Of a stretch of 33,721 bases of DNA, positions 22,665-32,022 are shown one piece after another (the stretch's first letter is position 1; every line of letters begins with the position of its first letter). The notes beneath the pieces are model-generated. The model was not told the origin of the DNA, searched no databases, and saw only the letters and a list, made by a program, of their open reading frames with translations. Where the stretch lies: the NCBI GenBank assembly GCA_020062545.1, contig JAGUWD010000019.1, positions 1 through 33,721 of the forward strand. Reading direction: 5' to 3'. A program made the position numbers and the translations under genes. Origin of the DNA: Thermodesulfovibrionales bacterium. Its GTDB lineage: Bacteria; Nitrospirota; Thermodesulfovibrionia; Thermodesulfovibrionales; Dissulfurispiraceae.

Positions 22665-23414
22665 TTAGAGTTTAGTCAAGATTTTAGCGCCATTTTTTGT
22701 TATTGCGACTGTATGCTCATAATGGGCTGACAGGCTGCCGTCTGCGGTAATCGCTGTCCAGCCGTCATCCAGTATCTTAACGTCAGGGCCTCCGGCATTG
22801 ACCATTGGCTCAACTGCCATGGTCATACCCTCTTTTAACCTCGGCCCCTGTCCAGGCTTCCCGAAGTTAGGAACCTGCGGATCTTCGTGGAGCGAACGGC
22901 CAATGCCATGACCGACAAATGCCCTCACCACCGAAAAACCATTGGACTCCACATGATCCTGTATTGCGGCAGATATATCGGAAACCCTGTTTCCGGCTAC
23001 CGCCTTTTCAATTCCCTTGTAGAAGGCTTCCTCTGTCACCATGATAAGCCGTGATGCATCAGGACTTATATCTCCAACAGGAATGGTCAAAGCCGCATCA
23101 CCATAAAAACCGTCCAGTATTGCCCCTAAATCTATGCTCACAATATCACCGCTTTTTAGTCTTGTTGCCCTGGATGGTATCCCATGCACAACCTGCTCGT
23201 TTACAGATATGCATACACTCGACGGATACCCTCTGTATCCCTTAAAGGCAGGGATTGCGCCCCTCTTATCTATTTCCCTGTCCACATACGCCTCTATATC
23301 GGCAGTGGATAGGCCTGCCTTAACAAAGGCTTTGAGACCTTCCAGAATCTCTGCCACTATACGGCATGCAGCGGCGATCTTATTTATTTCTGACTGAGAT
23401 TTGATTATTATCAC
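22665..23414 (-). CDS. map: Methionine aminopeptidase, type I
   Basis: A 249-residue metalloprotease that removes the N-terminal Met from nascent proteins. Metal ligands are visible in the order expected: two Asp in SIDLGAILDGFYGDAALTIP, His in FVGHGIGRSLHEDPQVPNFG, Glu in AVEPMVNAGG and Glu in HYEHTVAI. The start is GTG at 23414 with no clear ribosome binding site; upstream is a heptanucleotide dyad array instead of the adk gene usually found between secY and map. Confidence 0.96.
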   Translation of the reverse strand: MIIIKSQSEINKIAAACRIVAEILEGLKAFVKAGLSTADIEAYVDREIDKRGAIPAFKGYRGYPSSVCISVNEQVVHGIPSRATRLKSGDIVSIDLGAILDGFYGDAALTIPVGDISPDASRLIMVTEEAFYKGIEKAVAGNRVSDISAAIQDHVESNGFSVVRAFVGHGIGRSLHEDPQVPNFGKPGQGPRLKEGMTMAVEPMVNAGGPDVKILDDGWTAITADGSLSAHYEHTVAITKNGAKILTKL

Positions 23415-23416
23415 AA

Positions 23417-23507
23417 TTTCGTTATAGCGTTGGGCGTTATTGCGTTACAGTGTTTATTAGTTACAAATCCATCCACGCTCAACGCTGTACCCTATAACGC
23501 ATTACGC
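23417..23507. repeat. Heptanucleotide dyad array between secY and map
   Basis: On the minus strand, directly after the secY stop, come GCGTAAT, GCGTTAT, AGGGTAC, AGCGTTG, AGCGTGG. Then, after an AT-rich loop of about 24 bases, the inverted units GTAACGC, AATAACGC, CCAACGC, TATAACG end beside the map start. It can form a long hairpin and occupies the place where adk is usually found. Confidence 0.75.
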
Positions 23508-24815
23508 TTAACCCCTTCTGCTCTTCAGCCTTCCCCTTTTAAGAAAGCCTTCATAAGACCTTGTTACCAGATGGGATTCTATCTGCGAAACAGTGTCAAG
23601 AGCGACTCCAACAGCTATGAGAAGAGATGTGCCTCCGAAATAGAAAGGCACATTGAATTTTTTTATTAAAAGCTCGGGCATGACGCATACAACGGCCAGA
23701 TAAACCGCACCGACAAAGGTAAGCCTTGTAAGCACCCTGTATATATATTCCGAGGTCTTCTGACCGGGCCTGATCCCGGGAATAAAACCGCCATGTTTTT
23801 GTAAGTTGTCTGCGATATCCACAGGATTGAATATTACTGCTGTGTAAAAATAGCTGAAGAAGAATATAAGTCCAACATAAAGCGTTGTGTATAGTACAGT
23901 GCCGGGTGATAATTGCTTTGCTATGCCCTGAACCCATGGTATGCTGATAAAGCCCGCAACAGTTGCAGGAAACATTATTATGGATGATGCGAATATGGGA
24001 GGGATAACCCCCGATGTATTGATCTTTAAAGGCAGATGGGTTGTCTGTCCGCCGAAGACCTTTCTGCCCACAACCCTTCTTGCATACTGCACAGGTATCT
24101 TCCTCTGTCCCCTCTCTATGAATATAATCCCGCCAACAACTGCAAACATCATCACGGCAAGTATCAGCACAAAGAATACAGAAAGCTCGCCTGCCCTCAC
24201 GAGGTTGAATGTGCTAACTATTGCATTAGGGAATCTGGCGACTATTCCTGCAAATATTATCAGGGATATGCCATTGCCAATGCCCCTCTCGGTTATCTGC
24301 TCGCCGAGCCACATCAAAAAGGCAGTGCCTGATGTCAGGGTAATCATGGTAAGAAGCCTGAACGACCATCCAGGGTTCTGTATAAACTGCCCGCCTGACA
24401 TGCCTTCAATACCGATTGCTATACCCAAAGACTGGATGGCGGCTATAACAACAGTGGCATACCTCGTATATTTAACGATCTTCTTTTTGCCTGCCTCTCC
24501 TTCCTTTGCAAGCCTTCCAAGTGCAGGAATGACAACTGTCAGAAGCTGGAATATGATGGATGCACTGATATAAGGCATTATGCCGAGGGCAAAGATGGTA
24601 ACCTTGGACAATGCACCGCCGGAAAACATATCGAAAAAGCCCATGAGGGCTCCACCTTTTTCCGTGAGGAACTTGCTCAGGGCATCGCCATTGATCCCCG
24701 GTGTTGGTATGTGTGCTCCGATCCTATAAACAATGAGGAGGCTTAGTGTGAAAAGAACCCTGACTTTGAGTTCAGGGATCTTGAATATATTTCTGATGTT
24801 TGCAAGGACTCCCAA
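23508..24815 (-). CDS. secY: Preprotein translocase subunit SecY
   Basis: A 435-residue, ten-helix membrane protein forming the Sec channel. Recognised by HIPTPGINGDALSKF near the N-terminus, GIMPYISASIIFQLL, and the cytosolic loop with RRVVGRKVFGGQTTHLPLKI. The start codon is TTG at 24815, two bases after the rplO stop, with GAGGTG inside the end of rplO as ribosome binding site. The rare start and coupling suggest tuned, lower output than the ribosomal proteins. Confidence 0.97.
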   Translation of the reverse strand: MGVLANIRNIFKIPELKVRVLFTLSLLIVYRIGAHIPTPGINGDALSKFLTEKGGALMGFFDMFSGGALSKVTIFALGIMPYISASIIFQLLTVVIPALGRLAKEGEAGKKKIVKYTRYATVVIAAIQSLGIAIGIEGMSGGQFIQNPGWSFRLLTMITLTSGTAFLMWLGEQITERGIGNGISLIIFAGIVARFPNAIVSTFNLVRAGELSVFFVLILAVMMFAVVGGIIFIERGQRKIPVQYARRVVGRKVFGGQTTHLPLKINTSGVIPPIFASSIIMFPATVAGFISIPWVQGIAKQLSPGTVLYTTLYVGLIFFFSYFYTAVIFNPVDIADNLQKHGGFIPGIRPGQKTSEYIYRVLTRLTFVGAVYLAVVCVMPELLIKKFNVPFYFGGTSLLIAVGVALDTVSQIESHLVTRSYEGFLKRGRLKSRRG

Positions 24816-24817
24816 TG

Positions 24818-25258
24818 TTAAAGCACCTCGGCCTTACCGCCGGCAGCATTTATTTTTGATACTGCAGAAGCACTAAAGGCATGGGCCTTTATGGTCAATG
24901 GTTTGTTTATAGTACCTTCACCGAGTATCTTTATGCCATCCTTTAAATCCTTTATAACCCTCTTCTCTAAAAGTGCCTCGGGAGTTATGGTATCGATGTC
25001 GAGTTTTGCCAGATCATCGAGATTTAAAACTGCGTACACCTTTTTAAAGGGAGCATTCTTAAATCCCCTCTTTGGCAATCTCCTCTGCAAAGGCGTCTGA
25101 CCGCCCTCGAATGAAGGCCCTTTTGTGCCTCCGGAACGGGACTTCTGTCCTTTATGCCCTTTTGTGGCTGTCTTTCCATGTCCTGAGCCCGGGCCACGAC
25201 CTATTCTCTTAGACCGCCTTCTGCTGCCCTCTGCCGGAGCTAAACCCTGTATCTTCAT
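24818..25258 (-). CDS. rplO: 50S ribosomal protein L15
   Basis: A 146-residue protein. The N-terminal Gly/Arg-rich region ([20 protein letters not shown]) and the [14 protein letters not shown] motif are typical; the C-terminus ends [11 protein letters not shown]. It binds 23S and 5S rRNA regions late in assembly. ATG 25258 has AGGAGG about 14 bases upstream, longer than usual. It follows rpsE directly because rpmD is absent. Confidence 0.97.
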   Translation of the reverse strand: MKIQGLAPAEGSRRRSKRIGRGPGSGHGKTATKGHKGQKSRSGGTKGPSFEGGQTPLQRRLPKRGFKNAPFKKVYAVLNLDDLAKLDIDTITPEALLEKRVIKDLKDGIKILGEGTINKPLTIKAHAFSASAVSKINAAGGKAEVL

Positions 25259-25277
25259 GGTTATCTTTTCTAACCTC

Positions 25278-25313
25278 CTGCTTTAACTATTTAAACAGTT
25301 TGAACCATTCAAA
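25278..25313. repeat. Nine-nucleotide-period dyad between rpsE and rplO
   Basis: On the minus strand units GTTTGAATG, GTTCAAACT, GTTTAAATA, GTTAAAGCA follow each other and run into AGGAGG before rplO. AGTTTGAA and TTCAAACT are inverted copies around 3 bases, so a hairpin forms. It lies where rpmD (L30) is normally found. Confidence 0.55.
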
Positions 25314-25319
25314 CTTTGA

Positions 25320-25844
25320 TTATTCGTTTGTCTCTTCTGTTGCAGGCTCTTCCTCTGATTTGCCCCTGAGCTTTAAAACAGCATCGGGGTTTTTCAGATT
25401 GCCAAGCCCATTCAGTGTTGCCTTTACGGCATTAAACGGATTATGACTTCCAAGAGACTTTGCAACGATGTCGTGTATTCCCGCCACCTCAAAGACAGCA
25501 CGGACAGGACCACCTGCGATTAGGCCTGTACCTTTCTTTGCAGGGTTCATGACCACAGAGTTCGAGCCGTAACGCCCGATGATCCTGTGGGGTATTGTTC
25601 CTTCCTTCAGCGGAAACCTCATGAGTCTTTTCTTTGCCTGTTCCACGGCCTTTCTTATGGCCTCGGGAACTTCCGTTGCCTTGCCTTTGCCAACGCCGAC
25701 GATCCCGTTTTCATCTCCGACCACAACAAGGGCGCTGAATGAAAATCTCCTGCCACCCTTCACAACCTTGGCAACCCTGTTTATGTACACAACCTTGTCC
25801 TTTAAACTAAGCCCCTCGGCGTCAATCCTCTCACTCTTCACCAT
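25320..25844 (-). CDS. rpsE: 30S ribosomal protein S5
   Basis: A 174-residue protein. Recognised by [40 protein letters not shown] and [20 protein letters not shown]5 takes part in decoding accuracy and helicase activity at the mRNA entry. ATG 25844 follows TAGGAGGT, six bases after the rplR stop. The C-terminus has a short Glu-rich tail ([11 protein letters not shown]). Confidence 0.98.
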   Translation of the reverse strand: MVKSERIDAEGLSLKDKVVYINRVAKVVKGGRRFSFSALVVVGDENGIVGVGKGKATEVPEAIRKAVEQAKKRLMRFPLKEGTIPHRIIGRYGSNSVVMNPAKKGTGLIAGGPVRAVFEVAGIHDIVAKSLGSHNPFNAVKATLNGLGNLKNPDAVLKLRGKSEEEPATEETNE

Positions 25845-25850
25845 AACCTC

Positions 25851-26210
25851 CTAAAACTCCAGTCCGCCTTCCCTTGCGGCTTCAGCAAGGGCCTTTATGC
25901 AGCCATGATATTTATACCCGCCTCTGTCAAATACTACACTCTTTATTCCGGACTTTGATGCCTTTAATGCAAGCAATTGACCGACTTTTTTTGCCATTGC
26001 CACATTACCTTTATGTCCCTTTTCCTCCTTGAACTCCTTATCGAGGGTTGAGGCAGAGACTATGGTATGTCCCGTCGTATCATCGATGATCTGGGCATAT
26101 ATATGGTTAAGGCTTCTGAAGACACTGAGCCTCGGTCTCTCAGCCGTCCCGAACACCTTCTTTCTTATCCTCGCATGTCTTCTTTCCCTTGCCAGTTCCT
26201 TAATATTCAC
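25851..26210 (-). CDS. rplR: 50S ribosomal protein L18
   Basis: A 119-residue 5S rRNA-binding protein. Recognised by [35 protein letters not shown] and the C-terminal [23 protein letters not shown] 26210 is preferred over the TTG one codon earlier (26213) because GGAGG at 26217-26221 is six bases from the GTG but only three from the TTG. That ribosome binding site is the end of a heptanucleotide array. Confidence 0.96.
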   Translation of the reverse strand: MNIKELARERRHARIRKKVFGTAERPRLSVFRSLNHIYAQIIDDTTGHTIVSASTLDKEFKEEKGHKGNVAMAKKVGQLLALKASKSGIKSVVFDRGGYKYHGCIKALAEAAREGGLEF

Positions 26211-26220
26211 CAACTTCCTC

Positions 26221-26287
26221 CGATTTACGATTTATGATTTATGAATTATGATTTTCAAATCTGAAATCTGCAATCACAAATCACCAA
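26221..26287. repeat. Heptanucleotide dyad array between rplF and rplR
   Basis: On the plus strand units GATTTAC, GATTTAT, GATTTAT, GAATTAT, GATTTTC are followed by inverted units AAATCTG, AAATCTG, CAATCAC, AAATCAC, CAATTAC. It fills the gap from just after the rplF stop to the rplR ribosome binding site exactly and can form a long imperfect hairpin inside the ribosomal mRNA. Confidence 0.8.
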
Positions 26288-26830
26288 TTACTTCTTCCCT
26301 GTCTTGCCGGCCTTCAGCTTAATCCTTTCGCCTGCATACCTGATGCCTTTGCCCTTGTAAGCATCGGGTGCCCTGAGTTCTTTAATGTTCGCCGCAACCT
26401 GCCCCAAAAGCTGCTTGTCAATACCACTGAGGGTAATTGTCGTCTGTTTTTCGTCAACCTTTGCGCTAACACCGGCAGGTAGCTCAAATTCAACAGGATG
26501 GGAGTAGCCGAGTGTAAATACAATCTTATTGCCCTTCACCTGTGCCCTGTAGCCGATACCGGTTATTTCAAGCACCCTTTCATATCCTCTTGAAACGCCA
26601 TTCACCATATTGGATAGCAGGCTACGTGCAAGTCCATGGAGCGCCCTGTCCACCTTTGTATCTGAGCCTCTTTCTAACAGGAGTTTACTGTCTATAAGGG
26701 AGGCCTTAATGCCTTCAGGGAGGGAGTAACTCAGTTCGCCCTTCGGGCCTTTTACCTTGACCATATCATTCTTGATTTCGACATTTACACCCTGAGGTAT
26801 CTCTATGGGTTGTTTGCCTATCCTTGACAT
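26288..26830 (-). CDS. rplF: 50S ribosomal protein L6
   Basis: A 180-residue protein of two similar domains, beginning MSRIGKQPIEIPQGVNVEIK and ending with PDAYKGKGIRYAGERIKLKA, the highly conserved signature. It binds the sarcin-ricin region of 23S rRNA. ATG 26830 has AAAGGAGAG upstream, which itself continues from a short TAATAGG/CAATAGG/CAAAAGG run. Confidence 0.98.
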   Translation of the reverse strand: MSRIGKQPIEIPQGVNVEIKNDMVKVKGPKGELSYSLPEGIKASLIDSKLLLERGSDTKVDRALHGLARSLLSNMVNGVSRGYERVLEITGIGYRAQVKGNKIVFTLGYSHPVEFELPAGVSAKVDEKQTTITLSGIDKQLLGQVAANIKELRAPDAYKGKGIRYAGERIKLKAGKTGKK

Positions 26831-26837
26831 CTATCTC

Positions 26838-26860
26838 TCCTTTTGCCTATTGCCTATTAG
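26838..26860. repeat. Short heptanucleotide array between rpsH and rplF
   Basis: The minus strand reads TAATAGG, CAATAGG, CAAAAGG and then AGAG. This is the same sequence family as the arrays in hlyB and the RTX gene. It leads into the ribosome binding site of rplF. Confidence 0.65.
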
Positions 26861-26865
26861 CTTTT

Positions 26866-27261
26866 TTACCATACATAACACAGCACTTCGCCGCCAACGC
26901 CTTCATTCCGGCATCCCTTGTCGCTCAATATGCCCTTCGGCGTTGTGATAATTGCAATTCCGACCCCGCCCATTACCCGCGGCACGTCGCTCTTTCCAAC
27001 ATAAACCCTTCTTCCGGGTTTGCTTATCCTCTTAAGCCCTGATACCACAGGCTCGTTTTCAGAAGTATATTTAAGGGTCACCCTTAAAATGCCCTGTTTT
27101 TTATCCTTGATGATCTTATAAGATTTTATGAACCCCTCTTCCTTTAGTATCTTTGCTATCTCAACTTTCATCTTGGAAGCAGGTATATCAACCTTCTCGC
27201 TCTTTATGAGAATCGCATTCCTCATTCGCGTCAGCATATCTGCAATTGGATCGGTGAGCAT
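26866..27261 (-). CDS. rpsH: 30S ribosomal protein S8
   Basis: A 131-residue protein starting [20 protein letters not shown] and ending with [20 protein letters not shown] plus a variable tail. S8 binds helix 21 of 16S rRNA and in many bacteria controls spc operon translation. ATG 27261 follows AAGGAGG. It is preceded by the zinc-type rpsN with a 30-base gap. Confidence 0.98.
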   Translation of the reverse strand: MLTDPIADMLTRMRNAILIKSEKVDIPASKMKVEIAKILKEEGFIKSYKIIKDKKQGILRVTLKYTSENEPVVSGLKRISKPGRRVYVGKSDVPRVMGGVGIAIITTPKGILSDKGCRNEGVGGEVLCYVW

Positions 27262-27291
27262 CTATCCTCCTTACTCCTTAATTCCTTGGTC

Positions 27292-27477
27292 TTACCAGCT
27301 TGATTTTGTTACCCCGGGTATCTGACCCTTAAGGGCAAGTGACCTGAAACAAATTCTACAAAGTCCAAACTTCCTTATATATGCCCTTGGCCTGCCGCAT
27401 ACCTTGCACCTATTGTGAGCCCTTACCCTGAATTTTGGCGGCCTTTTAGACTTCTCAATCATGCATGTCTTTGCCAC
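27292..27477 (-). CDS. rpsN: 30S ribosomal protein S14, type Z (zinc)
   Basis: A 61-residue protein of the short, zinc-binding S14 form. The zinc site is [20 protein letters not shown], followed by [18 protein letters not shown], the normal C-terminus. The start is GTG 27477 with GGAGG seven bases upstream. The short C+ form is the ancestral type in many phyla, unlike the long zinc-free form of Escherichia coli. Confidence 0.98.
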   Translation of the reverse strand: MAKTCMIEKSKRPPKFRVRAHNRCKVCGRPRAYIRKFGLCRICFRSLALKGQIPGVTKSSW

Positions 27478-27488
27478 AAAGTCCTCCT

Positions 27489-28031
27489 TTACCTTCTAAA
27501 AGGCATTCCGAATTGCCTCAGCAATGCCTTGCACTCTTCGTCTGTTTTTGCGGTAGTGCATATGGTGATGTCAAGACCATGCACCATTTCGACCTTATCA
27601 TAGTCTATCTCTGGGAATATATACTGCTCCTTAAGACCGAAGGTATAATTGCCTTTGCCGTCAAAGGACTTCCCGGAAAGTCCCTTAAAATCCCTTATCC
27701 TCGGCAATGCAAGGCTGATGAGCCTGTCTAAGAATTCATACATCCTCTCGCCCCTCAGGGTAACCTTGCATCCAAGGGGAACTCCCTTTTTCAGTTTGAA
27801 GCCTGCTATTGCCTTCTTTGATTTTGTTACAAGAGGCTTCTGGCCAGTAATTGCTGCAAGCTCTTTTTCTGCAGCATCGAGGAGTTTGATATTCTGGGTT
27901 GCCTCTCCAAGGGTAACGTGAACCACAACCTTTTCAAGCCTCGGAGCCTGCATAATGCTTTTATATGAGAACTCCTTCATTATTGCCGGCACAATCTCTT
28001 TTGTATATTTTTCCTTCAGCCTGGGTGCCAT
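27489..28031 (-). CDS. rplE: 50S ribosomal protein L5
   Basis: L5, which binds 5S rRNA. With ATG 28031 it has 180 residues starting [20 protein letters not shown], the normal N-terminus; an upstream start at 28064 in the same frame lies within rplX and was rejected. Conserved parts include [38 protein letters not shown] and [22 protein letters not shown] lies inside the end of rplX. The gap to rplX is 2 bases, so translation is coupled. Confidence 0.97.
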   Translation of the reverse strand: MAPRLKEKYTKEIVPAIMKEFSYKSIMQAPRLEKVVVHVTLGEATQNIKLLDAAEKELAAITGQKPLVTKSKKAIAGFKLKKGVPLGCKVTLRGERMYEFLDRLISLALPRIRDFKGLSGKSFDGKGNYTFGLKEQYIFPEIDYDKVEMVHGLDITICTTAKTDEECKALLRQFGMPFRR

Positions 28032-28033
28032 TA

Positions 28034-28351
28034 TCAGTCTATGACCTCCTTGCACTTCTTGCATGTCCTCAGTTTTCTTCCGTCGTCATATACCGTACTT
28101 CCTATCCTTGTGGGCTTATTGCATTTCGGGCACATAAGCATGACATTGGATATATGTATCGGTGCCTCTTTCTCTATTATCCCGCCCTGTGTATATTGCT
28201 TGCTCGGCTTCATATGTTTTTTTACGATGTTTAAGCCTTCAACAATAACACGCTCCTTTGTTGGCTGGACAGAAAGCACCCTTCCGCTCTTTCCCTTGTT
28301 TTTCCCTGCTATAACGAGTGCCGTATCACCTTTTTTAATTCTTAAACCCAC
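28034..28351 (-). CDS. rplX: 50S ribosomal protein L24
   Basis: A 105-residue KOW-domain protein: [34 protein letters not shown] and [16 protein letters not shown]. The C-terminal part has a CxxC...CxxC pair ([19 protein letters not shown]), a possible extra zinc site seen in some bacterial L24. L24 starts large-subunit assembly. The start is GTG 28351 with GGAGG upstream. Confidence 0.97.
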   Translation of the reverse strand: MGLRIKKGDTALVIAGKNKGKSGRVLSVQPTKERVIVEGLNIVKKHMKPSKQYTQGGIIEKEAPIHISNVMLMCPKCNKPTRIGSTVYDDGRKLRTCKKCKEVID

Positions 28352-28360
28352 CTTATCCTC

Positions 28361-28729
28361 CTACAGAACCTCCGGGGCAAGGGATATGATCTTCATGAAT
28401 TCCTTCCATCTCAGTTCCCTTGCAACCGGACCAAATATTCTCGTTCCTATGGGCTCCATCTGGTTATTTATAAGAACGACTGCATTCTGATCAAATCTTA
28501 TGTACGAGCCGTCAGGTCTCCTTGTCTCTTTCCTTGTCCTGACAACAACGGCCTTTGCCTTTGCACCCTTCTTTATGTTGCCTTCCGGAATAGCCTCTTT
28601 CACGCTCACGACAATGACGTCGCCGAGCCTCGCATATCTCCTATTAGAACCACCAAGCACCCTTATACACTGGACCCTTTTGGCTCCCGAGTTGTCTGCT
28701 ACTTCAAGAATGCTTCTCGGCTGTATCAT
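28361..28729 (-). CDS. rplN: 50S ribosomal protein L14
   Basis: A 122-residue protein, exact family length, beginning [20 protein letters not shown] and ending [12 protein letters not shown], with [20 protein letters not shown] between. It sits at the subunit interface near L19. ATG 28729 lies 2 bases past the rpsQ stop, with GAGGG inside the end of rpsQ. Confidence 0.98.
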   Translation of the reverse strand: MIQPRSILEVADNSGAKRVQCIRVLGGSNRRYARLGDVIVVSVKEAIPEGNIKKGAKAKAVVVRTRKETRRPDGSYIRFDQNAVVLINNQMEPIGTRIFGPVARELRWKEFMKIISLAPEVL

Positions 28730-28731
28730 AT

Positions 28732-28980
28732 CTATCTGCCCTCGCCTTCAACTATTTTGATTACTTGCCACCTTTTATTCTTGCTCATCGGCCTGCTCTC
28801 GATTATCTGGACCGTATCTCCAGCCTTGCATTTATTTTCTTCGTCGTGCGCCTTGAACTTGGTAATCTTTTTAACCGTCTTTTTATATAATGGATGCTGG
28901 AATGTCCTTGTTACGGCAACAACCACGGTCTTGTCCATCTTATCGCTAACTACCTCACCTGTATAAACCTTCTTAGGCAT
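28732..28980 (-). CDS. rpsQ: 30S ribosomal protein S17
   Basis: An 82-residue OB-fold protein starting [20 protein letters not shown], with [20 protein letters not shown] and the [20 protein letters not shown] signature. It binds 16S helices 7 and 11. ATG 28980 follows a weak TAGGAA site four bases after rpmC. Confidence 0.98.
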   Translation of the reverse strand: MPKKVYTGEVVSDKMDKTVVVAVTRTFQHPLYKKTVKKITKFKAHDEENKCKAGDTVQIIESRPMSKNKRWQVIKIVEGEGR

Positions 28981-28984
28981 TTTC

Positions 28985-29179
28985 CTATACCCCTTTTTGT
29001 TTTTGAGTCATTACAGTAAGTACTCTTGCTATATCCTTGCGAACTGCACGCACCCTCATATTGTTTGCCAGCTCTCCCTTTGAAAGCTGGAATCTCAGGT
29101 TGAACAGTTCCTTTCTCAAATCCATCTCTTTCTGCTTCAATTCCTCTATCGAAAGTCCTCTGATCTCGGAAGGCTTCAT
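28985..29179 (-). CDS. rpmC: 50S ribosomal protein L29
   Basis: A 64-residue two-helix protein beginning [20 protein letters not shown], with [20 protein letters not shown] and the [10 protein letters not shown] end. It lies at the tunnel exit and contacts trigger factor and SRP. Its ATG overlaps the rplP stop (ATGA), so its translation depends on rplP. Confidence 0.97.
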   Translation of the reverse strand: MKPSEIRGLSIEELKQKEMDLRKELFNLRFQLSKGELANNMRVRAVRKDIARVLTVMTQKQKGV

Positions 29180-29595
29180 GACACAGCCTCCTCTCTCTTT
29201 ACAAATTTTGTTGCAATCGGCAGCTTCCGAGAGGCGCGTATAAATGCCTCTTTTGCAACCTCCTCGCTTATTCCCGATACCTCATACAGTATCCTTCCAG
29301 GCTTTATGACAGCAACCCAGTATTCGGGATTGCCCTTTCCCTTACCCATTCTTGTTTCGGCAGGCTTCTTGGTTATTGGCTTGTCAGGGAATATCCTTAT
29401 CCAGACCTTGCATCCCTTTTTGGCATGCCTTGTTATGGCTACCCTGGCAGCCTCTATCTGGCGGCTTGTTATCCAGCCCGGCTCCATAGCCTTTATGCCG
29501 AACTCGCCAAAGGATACATCAGATCCCCTGTAAGCCTTGCCATTCATATTGCCCTTCATCATCTTTCTGAATTTAACTTTCTTAGGCGCTAACAT
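29176..29595 (-). CDS. rplP: 50S ribosomal protein L16
   Basis: A 139-residue protein beginning [20 protein letters not shown], with [20 protein letters not shown] and [20 protein letters not shown]. It binds near the A-site tRNA elbow and is needed for late subunit assembly. ATG 29595 follows AGGAGAG, three bases after the rpsC stop. Confidence 0.98.
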   Translation of the reverse strand: MLAPKKVKFRKMMKGNMNGKAYRGSDVSFGEFGIKAMEPGWITSRQIEAARVAITRHAKKGCKVWIRIFPDKPITKKPAETRMGKGKGNPEYWVAVIKPGRILYEVSGISEEVAKEAFIRASRKLPIATKFVKREEAVS

Positions 29596-29598
29596 GTA

Positions 29599-30255
29599 TT
29601 ACTCTCCTAATGGCGAAGTTCCTGATTGCTCGGGGAGCACATCGCCGTGGTATATCCAGACCTTTATGCCTATCTTGCCGTAGGTTGTCCTCGACTCTGC
29701 AAAGCCGTAATCCACATCTGCCCTGAATGTGCTGAGGGGAACCCTTCCCTCCCTGTACCACTCTGAACGTGCTATTTCGGCGCCTGCAAGCCTTCCGGAA
29801 CACTGTACCTTTATTCCAAGAGCACCAAACCTCAGGGCAGAGGATACTGCACGCTTTAATGCCCTTCTGAATGCAACCCTCTTTTCGAGCTGCAGCGCTA
29901 TATTTTCTGCAACGAGCTGTGCATTTACTTCCGGCTTTCTTACCTCTTTTATATCGATGGTAACCTGTTTGCCTGTTATATCTTCTATTTCTTTTTTCAG
30001 CTTTTCTACTTCAGCACCCTTCTTGCCTATTATTATTCCGGGTCTTGCCGTATATATTATAATCTTCAGTTTCTGACCCGGCCTCTCTATCTCTATCTTC
30101 GAAACGCCTGCGTGGAATAATTTCTCCTTAATCATATTGCGTACATTTATGTCCTCGATAAGACTGTCCGCGTAGCCTTTTTTCTGGAACCACCGGGACT
30201 CCCACGTCCTTATTATTCCTATTCTGTTGCCTATTGGATTCGTCTTCTGGCCCAT
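29599..30255 (-). CDS. rpsC: 30S ribosomal protein S3
   Basis: A 218-residue protein starting [20 protein letters not shown]. The KH domain contains [20 protein letters not shown], and the C-terminal domain has [19 protein letters not shown] and [18 protein letters not shown]. It forms the mRNA entry channel. Its ATG overlaps the rplV stop (TAATG), with GGAGG upstream. Confidence 0.98.
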   Translation of the reverse strand: MGQKTNPIGNRIGIIRTWESRWFQKKGYADSLIEDINVRNMIKEKLFHAGVSKIEIERPGQKLKIIIYTARPGIIIGKKGAEVEKLKKEIEDITGKQVTIDIKEVRKPEVNAQLVAENIALQLEKRVAFRRALKRAVSSALRFGALGIKVQCSGRLAGAEIARSEWYREGRVPLSTFRADVDYGFAESRTTYGKIGIKVWIYHGDVLPEQSGTSPLGE

Positions 30256-30590
30256 TATTCCTCCGACAGGATAATTGTTATATGAGATGTTCTCTTCTTA
30301 ATCACATTTGCCCTGCCCATGGCACGGGGTTCCATCCGCTTCATAACAGGCCCCTGATCGACAAGGGCGGTCTTTATCTTTAATTTATCTATATCCACAT
30401 GGCTGTTCTTCTGCTCGGCGTTTGACATTGCCGATTTCAAAAGCTTCGCAATAAGCCCTGCGCCTCTGTATGGCATATACCTGAGGGCTGTCAAAGCCTC
30501 CGATGCCCCCTTGCCCCTTATCAGGTCCACAACCCTTCTCGCCTTTCTCGGCGTAATCTTTGCATATTTCAAAATTGCCCTTGATTCCAT
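30255..30590 (-). CDS. rplV: 50S ribosomal protein L22
   Basis: A 111-residue protein: [31 protein letters not shown] and the C-terminal loop [20 protein letters not shown], the hairpin that lines the peptide exit tunnel. ATG 30590 follows GAGGA. It lies 14 bases after rpsS and overlaps rpsC by one base. Confidence 0.98.
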   Translation of the reverse strand: MESRAILKYAKITPRKARRVVDLIRGKGASEALTALRYMPYRGAGLIAKLLKSAMSNAEQKNSHVDIDKLKIKTALVDQGPVMKRMEPRAMGRANVIKKRTSHITIILSEE

Positions 30591-30604
30591 ATCAATATCC
30601 TCTA

Positions 30605-30889
30605 TTAGCCCTTCACCGATGTTGTCTTTTCTGAGCCTGCATGGCTTTTGAATGTCCTTGTTGGCGCAAATTCGCCAAGCTTGTGTCCAACCATATTTTC
30701 TGTAACATACACTGGTATGAACTTCCTTCCGTTATGCACTGCAAATGTAAAGCCTATAAATTCAGGTACTATCGTTGATCTCCTGGACCATGTCTTTATC
30801 ATCTTCTTTTCTCCTGACGAAAGCATGTCCTCCACCTTCTTTATCAGCTTTGGCTCCACATAAGGCCCTTTTTTTAAGGATCTCGGCAC
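30605..30889 (-). CDS. rpsS: 30S ribosomal protein S19
   Basis: A 94-residue protein beginning [20 protein letters not shown], with [20 protein letters not shown] and [18 protein letters not shown]. It forms the head of the small subunit with S13. The start is GTG 30889 with AAAGGAGG upstream. Confidence 0.98.
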   Translation of the reverse strand: MPRSLKKGPYVEPKLIKKVEDMLSSGEKKMIKTWSRRSTIVPEFIGFTFAVHNGRKFIPVYVTENMVGHKLGEFAPTRTFKSHAGSEKTTSVKG

Positions 30890-30900
30890 TTATTCCTCCT

Positions 30901-31719
30901 TTACTTCCTTCTCTTTACTATAAACTTGTCTGTTCTTTTGTTACGCCTTGTTTTGACGCCTTCCGGCTTGCCCCATGGAGAACATGCGGGTCTGCCTCCT
31001 GAAGACTTGCCTTCGCCACCACCCAATGGGTGATCTATAGGGTTCATAGCAACGCCCCTGACATGAGGCCTCTTGCCCAGATATCTTTTTCTTCCTGCCT
31101 TGCCGTATGTGACATTCTCGTGCTCGACATTTCCGACCTGCCCGATAGTTGCCATGCATGAGGTCATGACAATTCTCACTTCTCCGGAAGGCATTTTTAT
31201 CTGTGCGAACTTGCCTTCCTTTGCTACAATCTGGGCGGCTGCACCTGCAGTCCTTACAAGTTTTGCACCCTGCCCTGGATTTAACTCTATATTATGGATC
31301 ATTGTGCCGAGGGGAATGGCATTTATCGGCATTGCATTCCCAGGCTTTATCTCTGCATCCGGTCCTGCCATTACCGTATCTCCGACGCTAAGTCCTACAG
31401 GTGCGAGTATATACCTGTGCTCGCCATCCCTGTACTTGAGAAGGGCTATGCGCGCGGACCTGTTTGGATCATACTCTATTGTCTTAACAACAGCCGGTAT
31501 TCCTATCTTATCGCGATTAAAATCTATCATCCTGTATATGCGCTTGTTTCCTCCGCCCCTCTGCCATGCTGTAACCTGTCCTGTGTTATTCCTTCCGCCT
31601 GTCTTCCTTAAAGGTGCGGAAAGAGGCTTGTAGGGACTATCGGCTGTTATGTCTTTGTAGTCTGATGAACTCTGGAATCTCCTTCCAGGTGATGTCGGAT
31701 TATATTTCCTTATACCCAT
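30901..31719 (-). CDS. rplB: 50S ribosomal protein L2
   Basis: A 272-residue protein beginning [20 protein letters not shown]. Conserved parts are [40 protein letters not shown] and the peptidyl-transferase-near segment [23 protein letters not shown] 31719 follows GGAAGAGAG. It is one of the oldest ribosomal proteins and needed for subunit joining. Confidence 0.99.
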   Translation of the reverse strand: MGIRKYNPTSPGRRFQSSSDYKDITADSPYKPLSAPLRKTGGRNNTGQVTAWQRGGGNKRIYRMIDFNRDKIGIPAVVKTIEYDPNRSARIALLKYRDGEHRYILAPVGLSVGDTVMAGPDAEIKPGNAMPINAIPLGTMIHNIELNPGQGAKLVRTAGAAAQIVAKEGKFAQIKMPSGEVRIVMTSCMATIGQVGNVEHENVTYGKAGRKRYLGKRPHVRGVAMNPIDHPLGGGEGKSSGGRPACSPWGKPEGVKTRRNKRTDKFIVKRRK

Positions 31720-31734
31720 TTTTCTCTCTTCCTT

Positions 31735-32022
31735 TTAGGTCTCGATGAAATCGAGCTTTTCGCCTTCCTTTAATGTTATTATTGCCTTCTTCCTATCCGG
31801 GGTCTTGCCTACTGACCTCCCGAACCTTTTCATCTTGCCCTTTTCATTGATTGTTGCAACCTTTGCAACCTTTACCTTAAATATATCTTCCACAGCCTTT
31901 TTAATCTCGTGCTTGTTCGAGTCGGGATTTACCTCTATAAGAATCTTGTTCTCCCTCTCCTTTATATCCATGCCCTTTTCAGTAAAAAGAGGCCTTTTGA
32001 TCACATCGTAAATTCTCTTCAT
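31735..32022 (-). CDS. rplW: 50S ribosomal protein L23
   Basis: A 95-residue protein: VIKRPLFTEKGMDIKERENK, NKHEIKKAVEDIFKVKVAKV and KRFGRSVGKTPDRKKAIITL. It docks trigger factor and SRP at the tunnel exit. Its ATG overlaps the rplD stop (ATGA), with GGAGG upstream inside the end of rplD. Confidence 0.98.
   Translation of the reverse strand: MKRIYDVIKRPLFTEKGMDIKERENKILIEVNPDSNKHEIKKAVEDIFKVKVAKVATINEKGKMKRFGRSVGKTPDRKKAIITLKEGEKLDFIET

Noticed and set aside
28032-28064. Longer rplE start at 28064
   Set aside because: The extra residues lie inside rplX and are not part of the conserved L5 N-terminus, whereas ATG 28031 gives the normal start.
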